The notes under the pieces are model-generated. The model saw only the letters and a program-made list of their open reading frames with translations, was not told the DNA's origin and did not search any database. A stretch of DNA of 21,407 nt from a virus, in the IMG/VR virus record IMGVR_UViG_3300040807_002847, positions 1-21,407 of that record; one strand, written 5' to 3'. Made by a program: the position numbers and the translations under genes. Positions 1-7,439 of the stretch are shown here, in pieces (the first letter of the stretch is position 1; the number at the start of each line of letters is the position of its first letter).

Positions 1-170
1 GTCATCGCTGTCAACCTCATGAGGTTGTTGCTTGCAATCTCTGACGTTGCCCTGAACTGTTCTGGTAACTCGGCGGCTTGAGTCTTTAAGTCGATCGCCA
101 GTTCCACTAGGAACGTTGCGGTTTCCTCGGTTAGTGGCTCAAAATCTTGTTGCTCTATGAAATCAAACAT
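1..170 (-). CDS. Partial leftward small protein, unknown function
   Basis: A reading frame runs leftward from an ATG at 170-168 to the window edge, giving 56 complete residues with no stop. The N-terminus is acidic and helix-prone (MFDFIEQQDFEPLTEE), with alternating hydrophobic residues. An AAGGGA Shine-Dalgarno-like element lies just upstream of the ATG, and a good promoter (TTGACA, 18-base spacer, TACATT) lies behind it, which supports a real gene. I recognise no family. It is divergent from the small basic gene at 335. Confidence 0.6.
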   Translation of the reverse strand, partial: MFDFIEQQDFEPLTEETATFLVELAIDLKTQAAELPEQFRATSEIASNNLMRLTAM

Positions 171-194
171 GCGTTCCCTTCGTGTGTTGGACAG

Positions 195-224
195 AATGTA
201 CAGGTGTTTGGTCGGATGTGTCAA
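195..224 (-). promoter_or_regulatory. Leftward promoter, -35 TTGACA / -10 TACATT
   Basis: On the minus strand TTGACA (224-219) is followed by an 18-base spacer and TACATT (200-195). The predicted transcript would start about 18 bases before the leftward ATG at 170 and include its Shine-Dalgarno site. The -35 box is a perfect consensus, and an A/T run flanks it upstream like an UP element. Confidence 0.6.
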
Positions 225-246
225 GAATTTTTTTTTGACGCAGAGG

Positions 247-275
247 TTGTCAGTCTTTGATACGAGGGTTAGATT
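247..275 (+). promoter_or_regulatory. Rightward promoter for the small basic gene
   Basis: TTGTCA (247-252), a 17-base spacer and TAGATT (270-275) resemble a sigma-70-type promoter. A second possible -35 (TTGACG, 235-240) lies just upstream. Together with the leftward promoter this makes 171-334 a divergent control region. The transcript would carry a leader of about 50 bases before the ATG at 335. Confidence 0.45.
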
Positions 276-334
276 CCTGATTGCGCTCCGACGCGCAGTA
301 ACTAACAAACAACTAGCTCACGAAAGGGGCTAAC

Positions 335-643
335 ATGGAAATTACAGAGTTTCAGAAGTTGTCGGCTTCAAAGAAGGGGATCCGTCGTGGTCGCCCAGCG
401 ACGCTGACTCCGCAGCAACGTCAACATAGGGCAGAAGTGGCGAAGGTCAAGAATCGTCTCCGCAACGAGGCGCGACGTCGTGCTCATGCTGTCCTTCAGG
501 ATCGTTATGCCGCAGAGTACGAAGCCCTTATGGAGGCTGAGTACCGTGCTCTTCAGAGTGAGGATCGCTACCGGATTCCTGCTGAAAGCGAATTCACTCT
601 GAAGACGACCTCGGTCACCTCTCCTTCAGACATCTCGCTCTGA
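335..643 (+). CDS. Small basic protein with AT-hook-like motif, unknown
   Basis: This 102-residue protein has a strongly basic first half and an acidic, helical middle. Residues 17-21 read RRGRP, matching the core of an AT-hook (RGRP), which in other proteins binds the minor groove of AT-rich DNA. A long Arg/Ala/Glu-rich helix follows at about residues 30-80. The start is supported by GAAAGGGG about 8 bases upstream. The gene has its own promoter region and an intrinsic terminator just after it, so it is a single transcription unit. A DNA-binding or nucleoid-type role is plausible, but I do not recognise the family. Confidence 0.75.
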   Translation: MEITEFQKLSASKKGIRRGRPATLTPQQRQHRAEVAKVKNRLRNEARRRAHAVLQDRYAAEYEALMEAEYRALQSEDRYRIPAESEFTLKTTSVTSPSDISL

Positions 644-666
644 CTGAACGAAAAGTTCACGCAATT

Positions 667-698
667 GGCACCCTGAAAAGGGTGCCTTTTGTGTTTTT
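667..698 (+). terminator. Intrinsic terminator
   Basis: A perfect 7-base-pair stem (GGCACCC / GGGTGCC, loop TGAAAA) is followed by TTTTGTGTTTTT. It lies 23 bases after the stop of the small basic gene and isolates it from the downstream RNR unit. Confidence 0.9.
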
Positions 699-712
699 CA
701 TGCGATTTGTGA

Positions 713-749
713 CTGACCCCACCCACAGTGATGGTGTACCATCTTCTAA
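713..749 (+). promoter_or_regulatory. Leaderless promoter for the Cys-motif gene and RNR
   Basis: CTGACC (713-718), an 18-base spacer and TACCAT (737-742) are followed by six bases and then ATG at 749. The expected transcription start coincides with the start codon, and no Shine-Dalgarno site is present. This decides the start at 749 rather than the GTG at 728 or ATG at 731, which overlap the promoter. Confidence 0.6.
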
Positions 750-1057
750 TGGATGCGGATTTCAGTTTCGGACGTACCGAAACACACGTTGCGGGTGCCC
801 GCCTGCTTAGTGCTGATAGAAACCCGTGCCCTGTATGCGGAGACCCAAACGGGGATTGCCCCGGTGACTCCGGGCCACCAGTGAAAATCTGGGGGCTTGG
901 CGACGTTCCGTCAATGGAAGACGAGCAAACAATTCACGTTGACCAAGATGTAATAGTCGAACGTCAAATCACTCCGTTTACGAAAGCAAAAGTTTTAGCC
1001 GCTGCCGCTGGGTCACAAATTCCACTCAGCAAGGCACGCGAGCTGGGGCTTATCTAA
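749..1057 (+). CDS. Small protein with Cys-rich zinc-binding-like motif
   Basis: This 102-residue protein, counted from the ATG at 749, contains CPVCGDPNGDC at residues 27-37. That is a CxxC pair plus a third Cys, the look of a small zinc-binding knuckle. The C-terminal half (from about residue 70) is hydrophobic and helical and ends in LSKARELGLI. I do not know its function. It precedes the ribonucleotide reductase by 35 bases with no terminator between, so the two are probably co-transcribed. Longer forms starting at 728 or 731 are possible but would overlap the -10 box. Confidence 0.7.
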   Translation: MDADFSFGRTETHVAGARLLSADRNPCPVCGDPNGDCPGDSGPPVKIWGLGDVPSMEDEQTIHVDQDVIVERQITPFTKAKVLAAAAGSQIPLSKARELGLI

Positions 1058-1092
1058 ATTACCAACTAATTCCGGCTCAGGGGAAAGAAAAA

Positions 1093-3021
1093 ATGACGTA
1101 TATCACTGACGACCACGTAGCTAAGTACGCCTCAAAGCAGGCTCCTTGGGGTTTTGGCGGCTTAGGAGAGATCGTGTATCTCCGCACCTATAGCCGCCCG
1201 ATTGACTACCTCGGACGTAACGAAATGTGGCCAGAAACCATTCAGCGTGTGATCAACGGCGCTGTTGAAATTGGTGTTCCGTACACCCAAGAAGAAGCAG
1301 AAACACTGTTTGACCACATGTTTAATCTGCGTTGCTCGTTCTCAGGTCGCGCTTTGTGGCAGTTGGGCACCCCTCTGGTTCAGAAGTTCAACGCAGCGTC
1401 GCTGAACAACTGCTACTTCGTCAACATTGAAAAAGTTGAAGACTTTGAGTTCCTCTTTGACCACCTGATGCTCGGTGGCGGTGTTGGCTTCTCCGTGGAG
1501 CGAGCCAAGATTCATGAACTTCCGAAGGTGAAGGCTGGAGTTTCCATCACCCATGAGCGCACCAACGACGCCGACATCATTGTTCCCGATTCGCGTCATG
1601 GCTGGTCGCGCATGCTGCACAGCGTGCTGAAGTCGTACTTCTACACCGGCAAGTCGTTCTCGTATTCCACGATGCTGATCCGTGAGTTCGGCGCACCGTT
1701 GAAGACGTTCGGTGGTACTGCGTCAGGTCCTGGTGCTCTGATTGATGGCATTGAGGACATCTGCAAAGTGATGGATGCCCGAGTTGGCAAGAAGCTTCGT
1801 TCAATTGATGTTCTGGATATCTGCAACATCATCGGGCGAATTGTTGTGTCGGGTTCGTCTCGTCGTTCTGCACAGATCGCCATTGGTGACCCTGATGACG
1901 TGTTGTTCTTGCGTGCCAAGAACTGGGCGACTGGTCAGATTCCTGCGTGGCGTGCAAACTCAAACAACTCGATCTATGCCGATTCGTGGGATGAGATCAT
2001 GCCGGAAGTTTGGAATGGCTATGACGGTTCGGGTGAGCCTTACGGTCTGGTGAACCGTGGTCTTGCACGGAAGTATGGTCGTCTCGGTGAGCGTCGTGCG
2101 GATAACACGATTGAGGGTTACAACCCTTGCGCCGAGATTGCTCTTGGCGATGGTGAGTCTTGTAACTTGGCGACGATTTTCTTGCCGAACATTGATTCGG
2201 AAGAGCAGATGAAAGAAATCAGTCGTCTGTTGTACATGTGTCAGAAGCAGATCACTCGGATGGAGTATCCGTACGAGAAGACGAACAAGATCGTGAAGAA
2301 GAACGCTCGTCTTGGTCAGTCGGTTACCGGCATTTTGCAGGCGACTGAGGATCAGTTGTCATGGCTTGACCCGACGTATGTTGCGTTGCGCGAGTTGGAT
2401 GCCAAGTACTCAAAGGAGAATGGTTTTTCTGAGAGTGTGCGTTTGACCACGGTTCAGCCTTCTGGCACGTTGGCTTTGTTGCCTGGCAACACTCCTGGTG
2501 TGCATCCGGCGTTTGCCCGTTACTACATTCGTCGTGTCCGCTTCGGTGCTGCTGACCCTTTGGTTGAGGCATGTCGTCGTCGCGGTTATCCCGTCAAGTG
2601 GGATGTCGGCATTGATGGCCAAGAGGACAAGACCCGTTATGTGGTCGAGTTCCCTGCCGAATCACCTGAGAACGCGGTTTTGGCTGCTGACATGACTGCT
2701 GTGGAGCAGTTGGAGTGGGTGAAGAAGATGCAGACCGATTGGGCTGACAACGCTGTGTCGGTGACTGTGTATTACCGCAAGGAAGAGTTGCCGGAGATCA
2801 AGGAATGGCTTGCAGAGAATTACACGAACGGCGTGAAGTCGGTGTCGTTCTTGCTGCACAGTGACCACAACTTCCCTCTGGCCCCTTACGAGGAAATCTC
2901 GAAGGAAGATTATGAGGCGATGTTGGCGAAGGTTGATTTCTCTCAGCCGTTGGTGCTTGATGCGTCTGGTACGGAGTTGGATCCGAACGAGTGCGCTACG
3001 GGTGCCTGCCCGATTCGTTGA
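1093..3021 (+). CDS. nrdJ: Adenosylcobalamin-dependent ribonucleoside-triphosphate reductase (class II, monomeric)
   Basis: The 642-residue protein reduces ribonucleotides to deoxyribonucleotides using a cobalamin-generated thiyl radical. The visible active-site set matches the Lactobacillus-type monomeric enzyme: Cys107 in NNCYFV, Cys346 and Glu348 in NPCAEI, and Cys357 in ESCNLA. The finger-loop and active-site arrangement gives one Cys of the reducing pair early and the radical Cys in NPCAEI or ESCNLA. The C-terminal redox pair CATGAC is at residues 634-639 (C-x4-C). GGGVGFSVERAKI at about 130 and the PSGTLALLPG segment are also family signatures. It is about 100 residues shorter than the roughly 740-residue bacterial enzyme. 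AGGGGA lies 8-9 bases before the ATG. It provides dNTPs without oxygen dependence and requires host B12. Confidence 0.95.
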   Translation: MTYITDDHVAKYASKQAPWGFGGLGEIVYLRTYSRPIDYLGRNEMWPETIQRVINGAVEIGVPYTQEEAETLFDHMFNLRCSFSGRALWQLGTPLVQKFNAASLNNCYFVNIEKVEDFEFLFDHLMLGGGVGFSVERAKIHELPKVKAGVSITHERTNDADIIVPDSRHGWSRMLHSVLKSYFYTGKSFSYSTMLIREFGAPLKTFGGTASGPGALIDGIEDICKVMDARVGKKLRSIDVLDICNIIGRIVVSGSSRRSAQIAIGDPDDVLFLRAKNWATGQIPAWRANSNNSIYADSWDEIMPEVWNGYDGSGEPYGLVNRGLARKYGRLGERRADNTIEGYNPCAEIALGDGESCNLATIFLPNIDSEEQMKEISRLLYMCQKQITRMEYPYEKTNKIVKKNARLGQSVTGILQATEDQLSWLDPTYVALRELDAKYSKENGFSESVRLTTVQPSGTLALLPGNTPGVHPAFARYYIRRVRFGAADPLVEACRRRGYPVKWDVGIDGQEDKTRYVVEFPAESPENAVLAADMTAVEQLEWVKKMQTDWADNAVSVTVYYRKEELPEIKEWLAENYTNGVKSVSFLLHSDHNFPLAPYEEISKEDYEAMLAKVDFSQPLVLDASGTELDPNECATGACPIR

Positions 3022-4845
3022 TCATTGGGCTTCTAGTTCTGCGATGCGACGTTCTTGGTTCTCGCATTGCAGGACTAGAAGTTTGACGGTGTCGAGTAGT
3101 TCTACGGTGAGTACTGCGTAGTCAATTCCGTTGGGGATGCCTTCTGCGTCAACGTGAACAGCCTGAGGGCATACCTCGGCTAGCTCCTCTGCAATCATTC
3201 CTCTACGATTGAAGTGCTTGCTTTGAAGTGTACTGTTCTTTACCGCTTGGCAATCTTCGCAGTCAGGGCAATCACAAACATCATAACTTTTCCATGTTTG
3301 CTCGTCTTCATCCCAATATCCACTGTCATAGTTGTCATCAAATTTCACGGTCCTACAGGACAGGAGTGACAAAGAGTTAGGGATGATCTCTTCATCCGGC
3401 TGAGCCGCAATATTTTTCTTGTACCGTTCAGAAGATCGAACAGGGAATGATGATGCACCAATGTACTCATATCCACTACCATCAAAATTACCTACATCAA
3501 GTCCAGTACCTGCCCCCGTCCAAGCTCTAATAACTGGAGCCATGCGGCTAGCGATATGGAAAGCCACACCAGTAGTTGCGCCCCCGCTAGTGGCGCTATT
3601 GAATGCCTGGATCGGCATATAGTCGTACGCTGAATTGTTGACAACCCTTGTTGATGTCATCTGGTTGGTTCCCACACCAGACGGGTAAATCGCTTGCCCA
3701 TCTACCACCTGCGACCTAAGCGTCGCTGGGGTGACATACCTCACATACGAATCATTCGATGCGTAGATACGGGTGAGTGTGTTAGTCGTTGAGCCAGAGG
3801 TGGTGTTGATCCACCCTGCTTGGATGTAACCATTACCATCTGTACGGACAATCTTGTTCGCCTCGTTATTCCTACCACCGTGAACATGAAGCCCGTCCGT
3901 GGTGTCGGCGTTACCAGCGGAATCGGCATAGCCGACGTGTGTGTCGGCATAAGGTGTGTCACCGTTGTATCCGTACAAACGCCATCTAGATCCAGTCCAA
4001 TATGTTTGTACGGAAAAATCGCTGTTTTCGTCTCGCCGGAAAAGGCGGGTTGGACCGCGACTGTTACGACTGTCGCTGTTCAAAGTTGAGTTATACGTCG
4101 TGCTTACAAAACTTGATGCGTGAACCCCATCTACGGTGTCGGCGTCAAGACCATTTCCCGTGCCTTCGTCTGCAACAGTCAGAATACGATTCCCGAATGT
4201 GTATGAGCGGTTGGTATCTGCTTCAAGCTGTAGTGGGTGAGGGGTTTCCCAAGCGTCATCGTCACCACGGTCGGCTAATATGTAAAAGTTATTTGAGTTG
4301 ATGTGAATCCAGAAGTCGTCTGCGCCACTTGTGGTGTCGTTGAATTTTATTTGCGGATCACTACCAGAAATAGTGACATCGCTTGTAATGGTTTCTAAAG
4401 ATGTTGAAATAGAAACGTTTGATGATCCGTCAAAAGATACGGATCCAGATACGACGCCGGTTAAATTTATTGTTCTAGCAGTTTCTAGAGTTGTTGCCGT
4501 GCTTGCGTTTCCGGTCAGGTTTCCAATTATTCCACTGGTAAACCGTCCGGTTCCAGTGACATCGAGTTCGTATGAGGGGTTTTGCTGGTTAATGCCCACC
4601 CTGTTTAGGTCTGAGTCAACAAAAAAGGTGTCGGTGTCAAATGTGACGTCAACATCTGCGGTGAGAGTTCCTGTAACAACCAGATTGTCAATTGTCACTG
4701 TTCCAGTTGACTGGACAGCAGTAAGCGCAGGGTCAATGGTTATTGAACCTAGAAGAACCCAATCAGACCCGTTGTAGTAGTAAGACACGTTGCTGATAGT
4801 GAAAATGTCACCAGCGCTCGGGTTTGCAGGATAGGGCACAGCCAT
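3022..4845 (-). CDS. Tail fibre/spike with C-terminal S74 intramolecular chaperone domain
   Basis: This 607-residue protein is read leftward. The N-terminus (PYPANPSAGDIF, YYYNGSDWV) resembles the start of many phage tail appendage proteins. The middle is rich in Gly, Ser, Thr and Asn with repetitive beta-type segments such as GNASTATTLETARTINL. From about residue 465 the sequence RSSERYKKNI (Ser471/Ser472, Lys476/477) matches the S74 self-cleaving chaperone domain, which trimerises and then releases the mature fibre. The last 30 residues form a short coiled coil ending in ERRIAELEAQ. An unusual CDCPDCEDC cluster (Cys524, 526, 529, 532) lies inside the chaperone domain. The fibre probably binds the host surface. 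Its start follows a TAAAAT box by six bases. It converges with the RNR with no gap. Confidence 0.9.
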   Translation of the reverse strand: MAVPYPANPSAGDIFTISNVSYYYNGSDWVLLGSITIDPALTAVQSTGTVTIDNLVVTGTLTADVDVTFDTDTFFVDSDLNRVGINQQNPSYELDVTGTGRFTSGIIGNLTGNASTATTLETARTINLTGVVSGSVSFDGSSNVSISTSLETITSDVTISGSDPQIKFNDTTSGADDFWIHINSNNFYILADRGDDDAWETPHPLQLEADTNRSYTFGNRILTVADEGTGNGLDADTVDGVHASSFVSTTYNSTLNSDSRNSRGPTRLFRRDENSDFSVQTYWTGSRWRLYGYNGDTPYADTHVGYADSAGNADTTDGLHVHGGRNNEANKIVRTDGNGYIQAGWINTTSGSTTNTLTRIYASNDSYVRYVTPATLRSQVVDGQAIYPSGVGTNQMTSTRVVNNSAYDYMPIQAFNSATSGGATTGVAFHIASRMAPVIRAWTGAGTGLDVGNFDGSGYEYIGASSFPVRSSERYKKNIAAQPDEEIIPNSLSLLSCRTVKFDDNYDSGYWDEDEQTWKSYDVCDCPDCEDCQAVKNSTLQSKHFNRRGMIAEELAEVCPQAVHVDAEGIPNGIDYAVLTVELLDTVKLLVLQCENQERRIAELEAQ

Positions 4846-4857
4846 TGCACCATTTTA
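4845..4857 (-). promoter_or_regulatory. Leaderless -10 box for the tail fibre gene
   Basis: On the minus strand TAAAAT (4857-4852) is followed by GGTGCA and the fibre ATG (4845-4843). No convincing -35 box is seen at 17-18 bases. The spacing and TAnnnT form match the other leaderless starts in this window. The same GGTGCA run precedes the glycosyltransferase start at 7404. Confidence 0.45.
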
Positions 4858-4882
4858 GTTCAGGGGCAGTTACTTTATGCGC

Positions 4883-4895
4883 TACTCTTGTGGCA
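4883..4895 (+). promoter_or_regulatory. Leaderless -10 box for the first oxygenase operon
   Basis: TACTCT (4883-4888) is followed by six bases (TGTGGC) and ATG at 4895. There is no Shine-Dalgarno site. The -35 region (TTCAGG at 4859-4864, 18 bases away) is weak. This favours 4895 over the in-frame ATG at 4877. It lies back to back with the leftward fibre promoter in a 49-base divergent gap. Confidence 0.45.
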
Positions 4896-5551
4896 TGGAA
4901 ATAAAAGATTTCTTCGTTGGTGAAATGCCGGTGGTCGGAAACGATCCTTTTCCGCACATTTCCGCTAATGGTCTTTTTTCAGAATCTGTTCTTGACGCCG
5001 TATTGGATTGTTTTCCCGCAAATTCAGACAAACATTGGCGTAGGTACAGTGAATCCCATGAAGCAGGCAAAATGGAGATGTCTGATCCGAGCGGATGGCC
5101 AGAACTGATAGCCGAGGTTCTTGAGGTGATGACCTCAGACGAAATGGCAAAAATTGTTGGTGACAGTTTCGGCATCCCTGACTTGATTGGTTCAACATAT
5201 GGCGGTGGACTGCATTGCTCCCCCCGAGGTGCTCGTCTCGCAATGCACACGGATTTCACGCATCATCCAGACACGGGCTTGTATCGACGCATCAATATGT
5301 TGCTTTTTTTGAATAAAGGATGGGAAGAAAGTCACGGTGGAGCCTTGTACTTGGGTGACGATATGGAAGTTGTGGTTCCACCAGTTTTCAATCAACTGGG
5401 CTGTTTTGCTACGTCTGCTGTGTCATCGCATGGTCATCCGGTGCCATGGAACGCTGACTCCCCACGTCGAAGTCTCGCAGTGTATTTTTATTCACCTAAT
5501 GCACCTGCCGAATATTCAGGTCCGAACACGACTGTCTGGAAAGGCGAGTAA
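4895..5551 (+). CDS. 2OG-Fe(II) oxygenase
   Basis: This 218-residue protein has the iron triad of the 2-oxoglutarate/Fe(II) dioxygenase fold: His118 and Asp120 in MHTDF, and a distal His179 in SSHGHP. Arg191/Arg192 about 13 residues later could bind the 2OG carboxylate (RRSLAVYFY). The segment INMLLFLNKGW followed by GGALYLGDD is the usual core beta-strand pattern. Such enzymes hydroxylate protein, small-molecule or nucleobase carbons. It starts the rightward operon next to the tail fibre, and its stop overlaps the next start (TAATG), so it is coupled to the methyltransferase. Substrate unknown. It is the most divergent of the four oxygenases with respect to the 8652/9730 pair. Confidence 0.88.
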   Translation: MEIKDFFVGEMPVVGNDPFPHISANGLFSESVLDAVLDCFPANSDKHWRRYSESHEAGKMEMSDPSGWPELIAEVLEVMTSDEMAKIVGDSFGIPDLIGSTYGGGLHCSPRGARLAMHTDFTHHPDTGLYRRINMLLFLNKGWEESHGGALYLGDDMEVVVPPVFNQLGCFATSAVSSHGHPVPWNADSPRRSLAVYFYSPNAPAEYSGPNTTVWKGE

Positions 5552-6057
5552 TGCATCCCGAAGCTTGGTCGTGGCTGTCAAAACAAGTTGGCAAGGTGGG
5601 AAAAGTATCGTCAATTGTTGATATAGGGGGACGAAACAATAACGGCACACCTCGTGACCTGTTCCCTGGAGTCGAGTACACGGCAGTTGATTTCGTAGAA
5701 GGCGATGACGTGGACATCGTTTGCGACGCTGCCGAGTGGGTTCCTGATCGTGAGTGGGATATGGCGATCTGTACTGAGATGTTTGAACATTTGCCGCCAG
5801 ATAAGTACAAACCAATTTTGTCAAATATCAACATGGCTGTGAGGGCGAACGGGGTGCTGCTTTTCACTGCTGCTACTGATCCTCGGCGACCTCATAGCGC
5901 GTGGGGCGCTCCCGATCCGGGACCTGAAGAGTTCTACGAAAACGTTGACGTTGAAAAGTTGAAGTTAGACATGCGAGCATCGCGCTGGTTTATGGATGAG
6001 TTGGTTGTTGATCGACGTCATGGCGATGTTTATGTCCGTGCAATAAAACTGTCTTAA
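5551..6057 (+). CDS. Class I SAM-dependent methyltransferase
   Basis: This 168-residue protein shows a compact Rossmann methyltransferase. VDIGGRNNNG (from residue 23) is a variant motif I, Asp47 in TAVDFVEGDD is the ribose-binding acidic residue, and DMAICTEMFEHLPP is the motif IV/post-IV region. LLFTAATDPRRP is close to the motif VI strand. The fold matches Methyltransf_11/25-type enzymes, many of which modify small molecules or sugars. AAAGG sits a few bases upstream and the ATG overlaps the previous stop (TAATG), so it is co-translated with the oxygenase. The substrate cannot be inferred. Confidence 0.82.
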   Translation: MHPEAWSWLSKQVGKVGKVSSIVDIGGRNNNGTPRDLFPGVEYTAVDFVEGDDVDIVCDAAEWVPDREWDMAICTEMFEHLPPDKYKPILSNINMAVRANGVLLFTAATDPRRPHSAWGAPDPGPEEFYENVDVEKLKLDMRASRWFMDELVVDRRHGDVYVRAIKLS

Positions 6058-6065
6058 TTCATATA

Positions 6066-6725
6066 ATGCGTCATCTTGTAGCAATCCCTAGTAGATCTCG
6101 AATCGCTGAACTCTTGACGCTTGTTGAGGGTCTGAGGTTGTATGGGCATGGCGACATCGTGGTTCATGACAATGGGTACCCGGTTGACGAGTCTGGACAG
6201 TTGTCTGGTCTAGCCAATGTGGTTGATGCCAGAGGGTGGAAGTTCTACAGGATGTGGAACGACGCTTTGAGGATCGCGAAGGATGAACAATTTGATGCAG
6301 TTGTTTTGCTGAATGACGACATTGAGTTGCACTCGGAGTCAATTGATGTGGCTTTGGATGTTCTTAGTGGTGATGACTCTATTGGAGTGGTGGGTCTCAA
6401 TTACCGGCGTCGCCTTGAAGACGGTGTTGATAGGGGTGCCGGGTTTAGGCAGACGAAAGGCACTTACAAGGATGGCGGAATTTGGGGTTGCGCGTTTATT
6501 GTCCGAACGTCATGCATGGATACGGTTCCGTACATTGATGAGCGCTACAACTTGTGGTACGGGGATGACGAGTTATTCAAAAGCATGAACAAATGTGGTT
6601 ACAAGACTGGGATTGCAGTTGGTGCTCCGGTGCTGCATGAGGGTTCGGCAACTACAAATATGTTTCCTGAGTTGATTGCTTTGACTGACGAAGACCGAAA
6701 GTTATTTGAATCTAAGCGTTTCTGA
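6066..6725 (+). CDS. GT-A fold glycosyltransferase (family 2-like)
   Basis: This 219-residue protein opens with a beta strand (HLVAIPSRSRI) typical of nucleotide-sugar binding. It then has VVLLNDDIEL with Asp84-Asp85 as the metal-binding DxD-type motif, and GGIWGCAFIVRTSC followed by DERYNLWYGDDELFKSMNKCGYK, the acceptor/ED region seen in family 2 transferases. It probably moves a sugar from a nucleotide donor. It follows the methyltransferase by 8 bases without a clear Shine-Dalgarno site, so translational coupling is likely. Its 3' end overlaps the convergent glycosyltransferase by 14 bases. Confidence 0.82.
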   Translation: MRHLVAIPSRSRIAELLTLVEGLRLYGHGDIVVHDNGYPVDESGQLSGLANVVDARGWKFYRMWNDALRIAKDEQFDAVVLLNDDIELHSESIDVALDVLSGDDSIGVVGLNYRRRLEDGVDRGAGFRQTKGTYKDGGIWGCAFIVRTSCMDTVPYIDERYNLWYGDDELFKSMNKCGYKTGIAVGAPVLHEGSATTNMFPELIALTDEDRKLFESKRF

Positions 6726-7404
6726 CTACTGTCATGTCGTAGCCACGCCTGGTTATTGAGGGGACGTGGCGAGGGTAGTGCTGCCCAACAAGGTCTTTTC
6801 GTACGTAGGTGTCAAAGCCTAAGAAGTCAACTACATCACGATGGAAGCATGGGTCGTCTGTGAGGTTTATGTCTCCACGCCATTTGATGCGCTCAAATAC
6901 TTGTTTTTCAAGAAGCAGGAATCCGGCGGTGTTCATGTGGGATTGAACTGGGTATGGGTATTTGTCTACGACTGGACCGTTGAGGCAGTAGGTGGGGACT
7001 TCCCCTCCGACGATTGGGTGTTCCATCTCTAGGAGCTTGGGCAGGGTGTCGTCGGGTGGCATCATGTCGGCGTCAAGGAACAGGATGTGTGTTGCGTCTT
7101 GTTCAATGGCGTAATCGTGAACGATGTTTCTGCCGGTTGTGATGTGTCTGATTCGGTTAGCTCCGGTTACCTCTGTTCGTTTGTCGTCGAGTGTGAATGT
7201 CCAGTGTTCTCCACCTATTTCTTCAAGTCGTTTTGTGAGGGGGGAGAAGAAGTCAATTCCTCGTGCGTCAATTTCAATTGATGCGAAGAACTGAAGTTTT
7301 TCTGGACTGTTGGCTACGAGTTTTTCAGCGTTTTTGAGCCATGACGACCATGTTGGTTCTTTGCTCATTGCAAAGGTTGTGAGTGTTGTGCCGACGACGA
7401 TCAT
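6712..7404 (-). CDS. GT-A fold glycosyltransferase, leftward
   Basis: The 230-residue protein starts with IVVGTTLTTF. It has HILFLDADMMPPDD with Asp111-Ala-Asp113 as a DxD metal and nucleotide-sugar motif, followed by PIVGGEVPTYC and AGFLLLEKQVF. These fit a family 2-like glycosyltransferase. DDPCFHRDVVDFLGFDTYV near residue 190 looks like the catalytic-base region. It is convergent with the glycosyltransferase at 6066. Its start is preceded by TAAACT and six bases, a leaderless layout, so it may be transcribed separately from the two small genes upstream of it. Confidence 0.8.
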   Translation of the reverse strand: MIVVGTTLTTFAMSKEPTWSSWLKNAEKLVANSPEKLQFFASIEIDARGIDFFSPLTKRLEEIGGEHWTFTLDDKRTEVTGANRIRHITTGRNIVHDYAIEQDATHILFLDADMMPPDDTLPKLLEMEHPIVGGEVPTYCLNGPVVDKYPYPVQSHMNTAGFLLLEKQVFERIKWRGDINLTDDPCFHRDVVDFLGFDTYVRKDLVGQHYPRHVPSITRRGYDMTVVRNA

Positions 7405-7416
7405 GCACCAAGTTTA
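7404..7416 (-). promoter_or_regulatory. Leaderless -10 box for leftward glycosyltransferase
   Basis: TAAACT (7416-7411 on the minus strand) is followed by TGGTGC and the ATG at 7404. No -35 consensus is seen. It matches the TAnnnT-N6-ATG layout of other starts here. Confidence 0.4.
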
Positions 7417-7439
7417 TGTCGCCCTTGTTTTTTGTAGGG

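Noticed and set aside
728-748. Longer N-terminus for the Cys-motif gene from GTG 728 or ATG 731
   Set aside because: These codons overlap the -10 box of a promoter whose start falls at ATG 749, and no Shine-Dalgarno site serves them.
1342-2868. Several 60-90-residue frames opposite or out of frame with the RNR
   Set aside because: The RNR frame accounts for the strand completely; these shadows have no Shine-Dalgarno site or family pattern.
4331-4777. A 148-residue rightward frame opposite the N-terminal part of the tail fibre gene
   Set aside because: It lies antisense to a clear fibre gene, has no recognisable family pattern, and its strand-biased Ser/Val composition is what the low-complexity fibre complement would give.
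6062-6067. TATAAT directly before the glycosyltransferase
   Set aside because: It overlaps the ATG at 6066, so transcription would start inside the gene. No -35 or leaderless spacing fits. Coupling from the methyltransferase is more likely.
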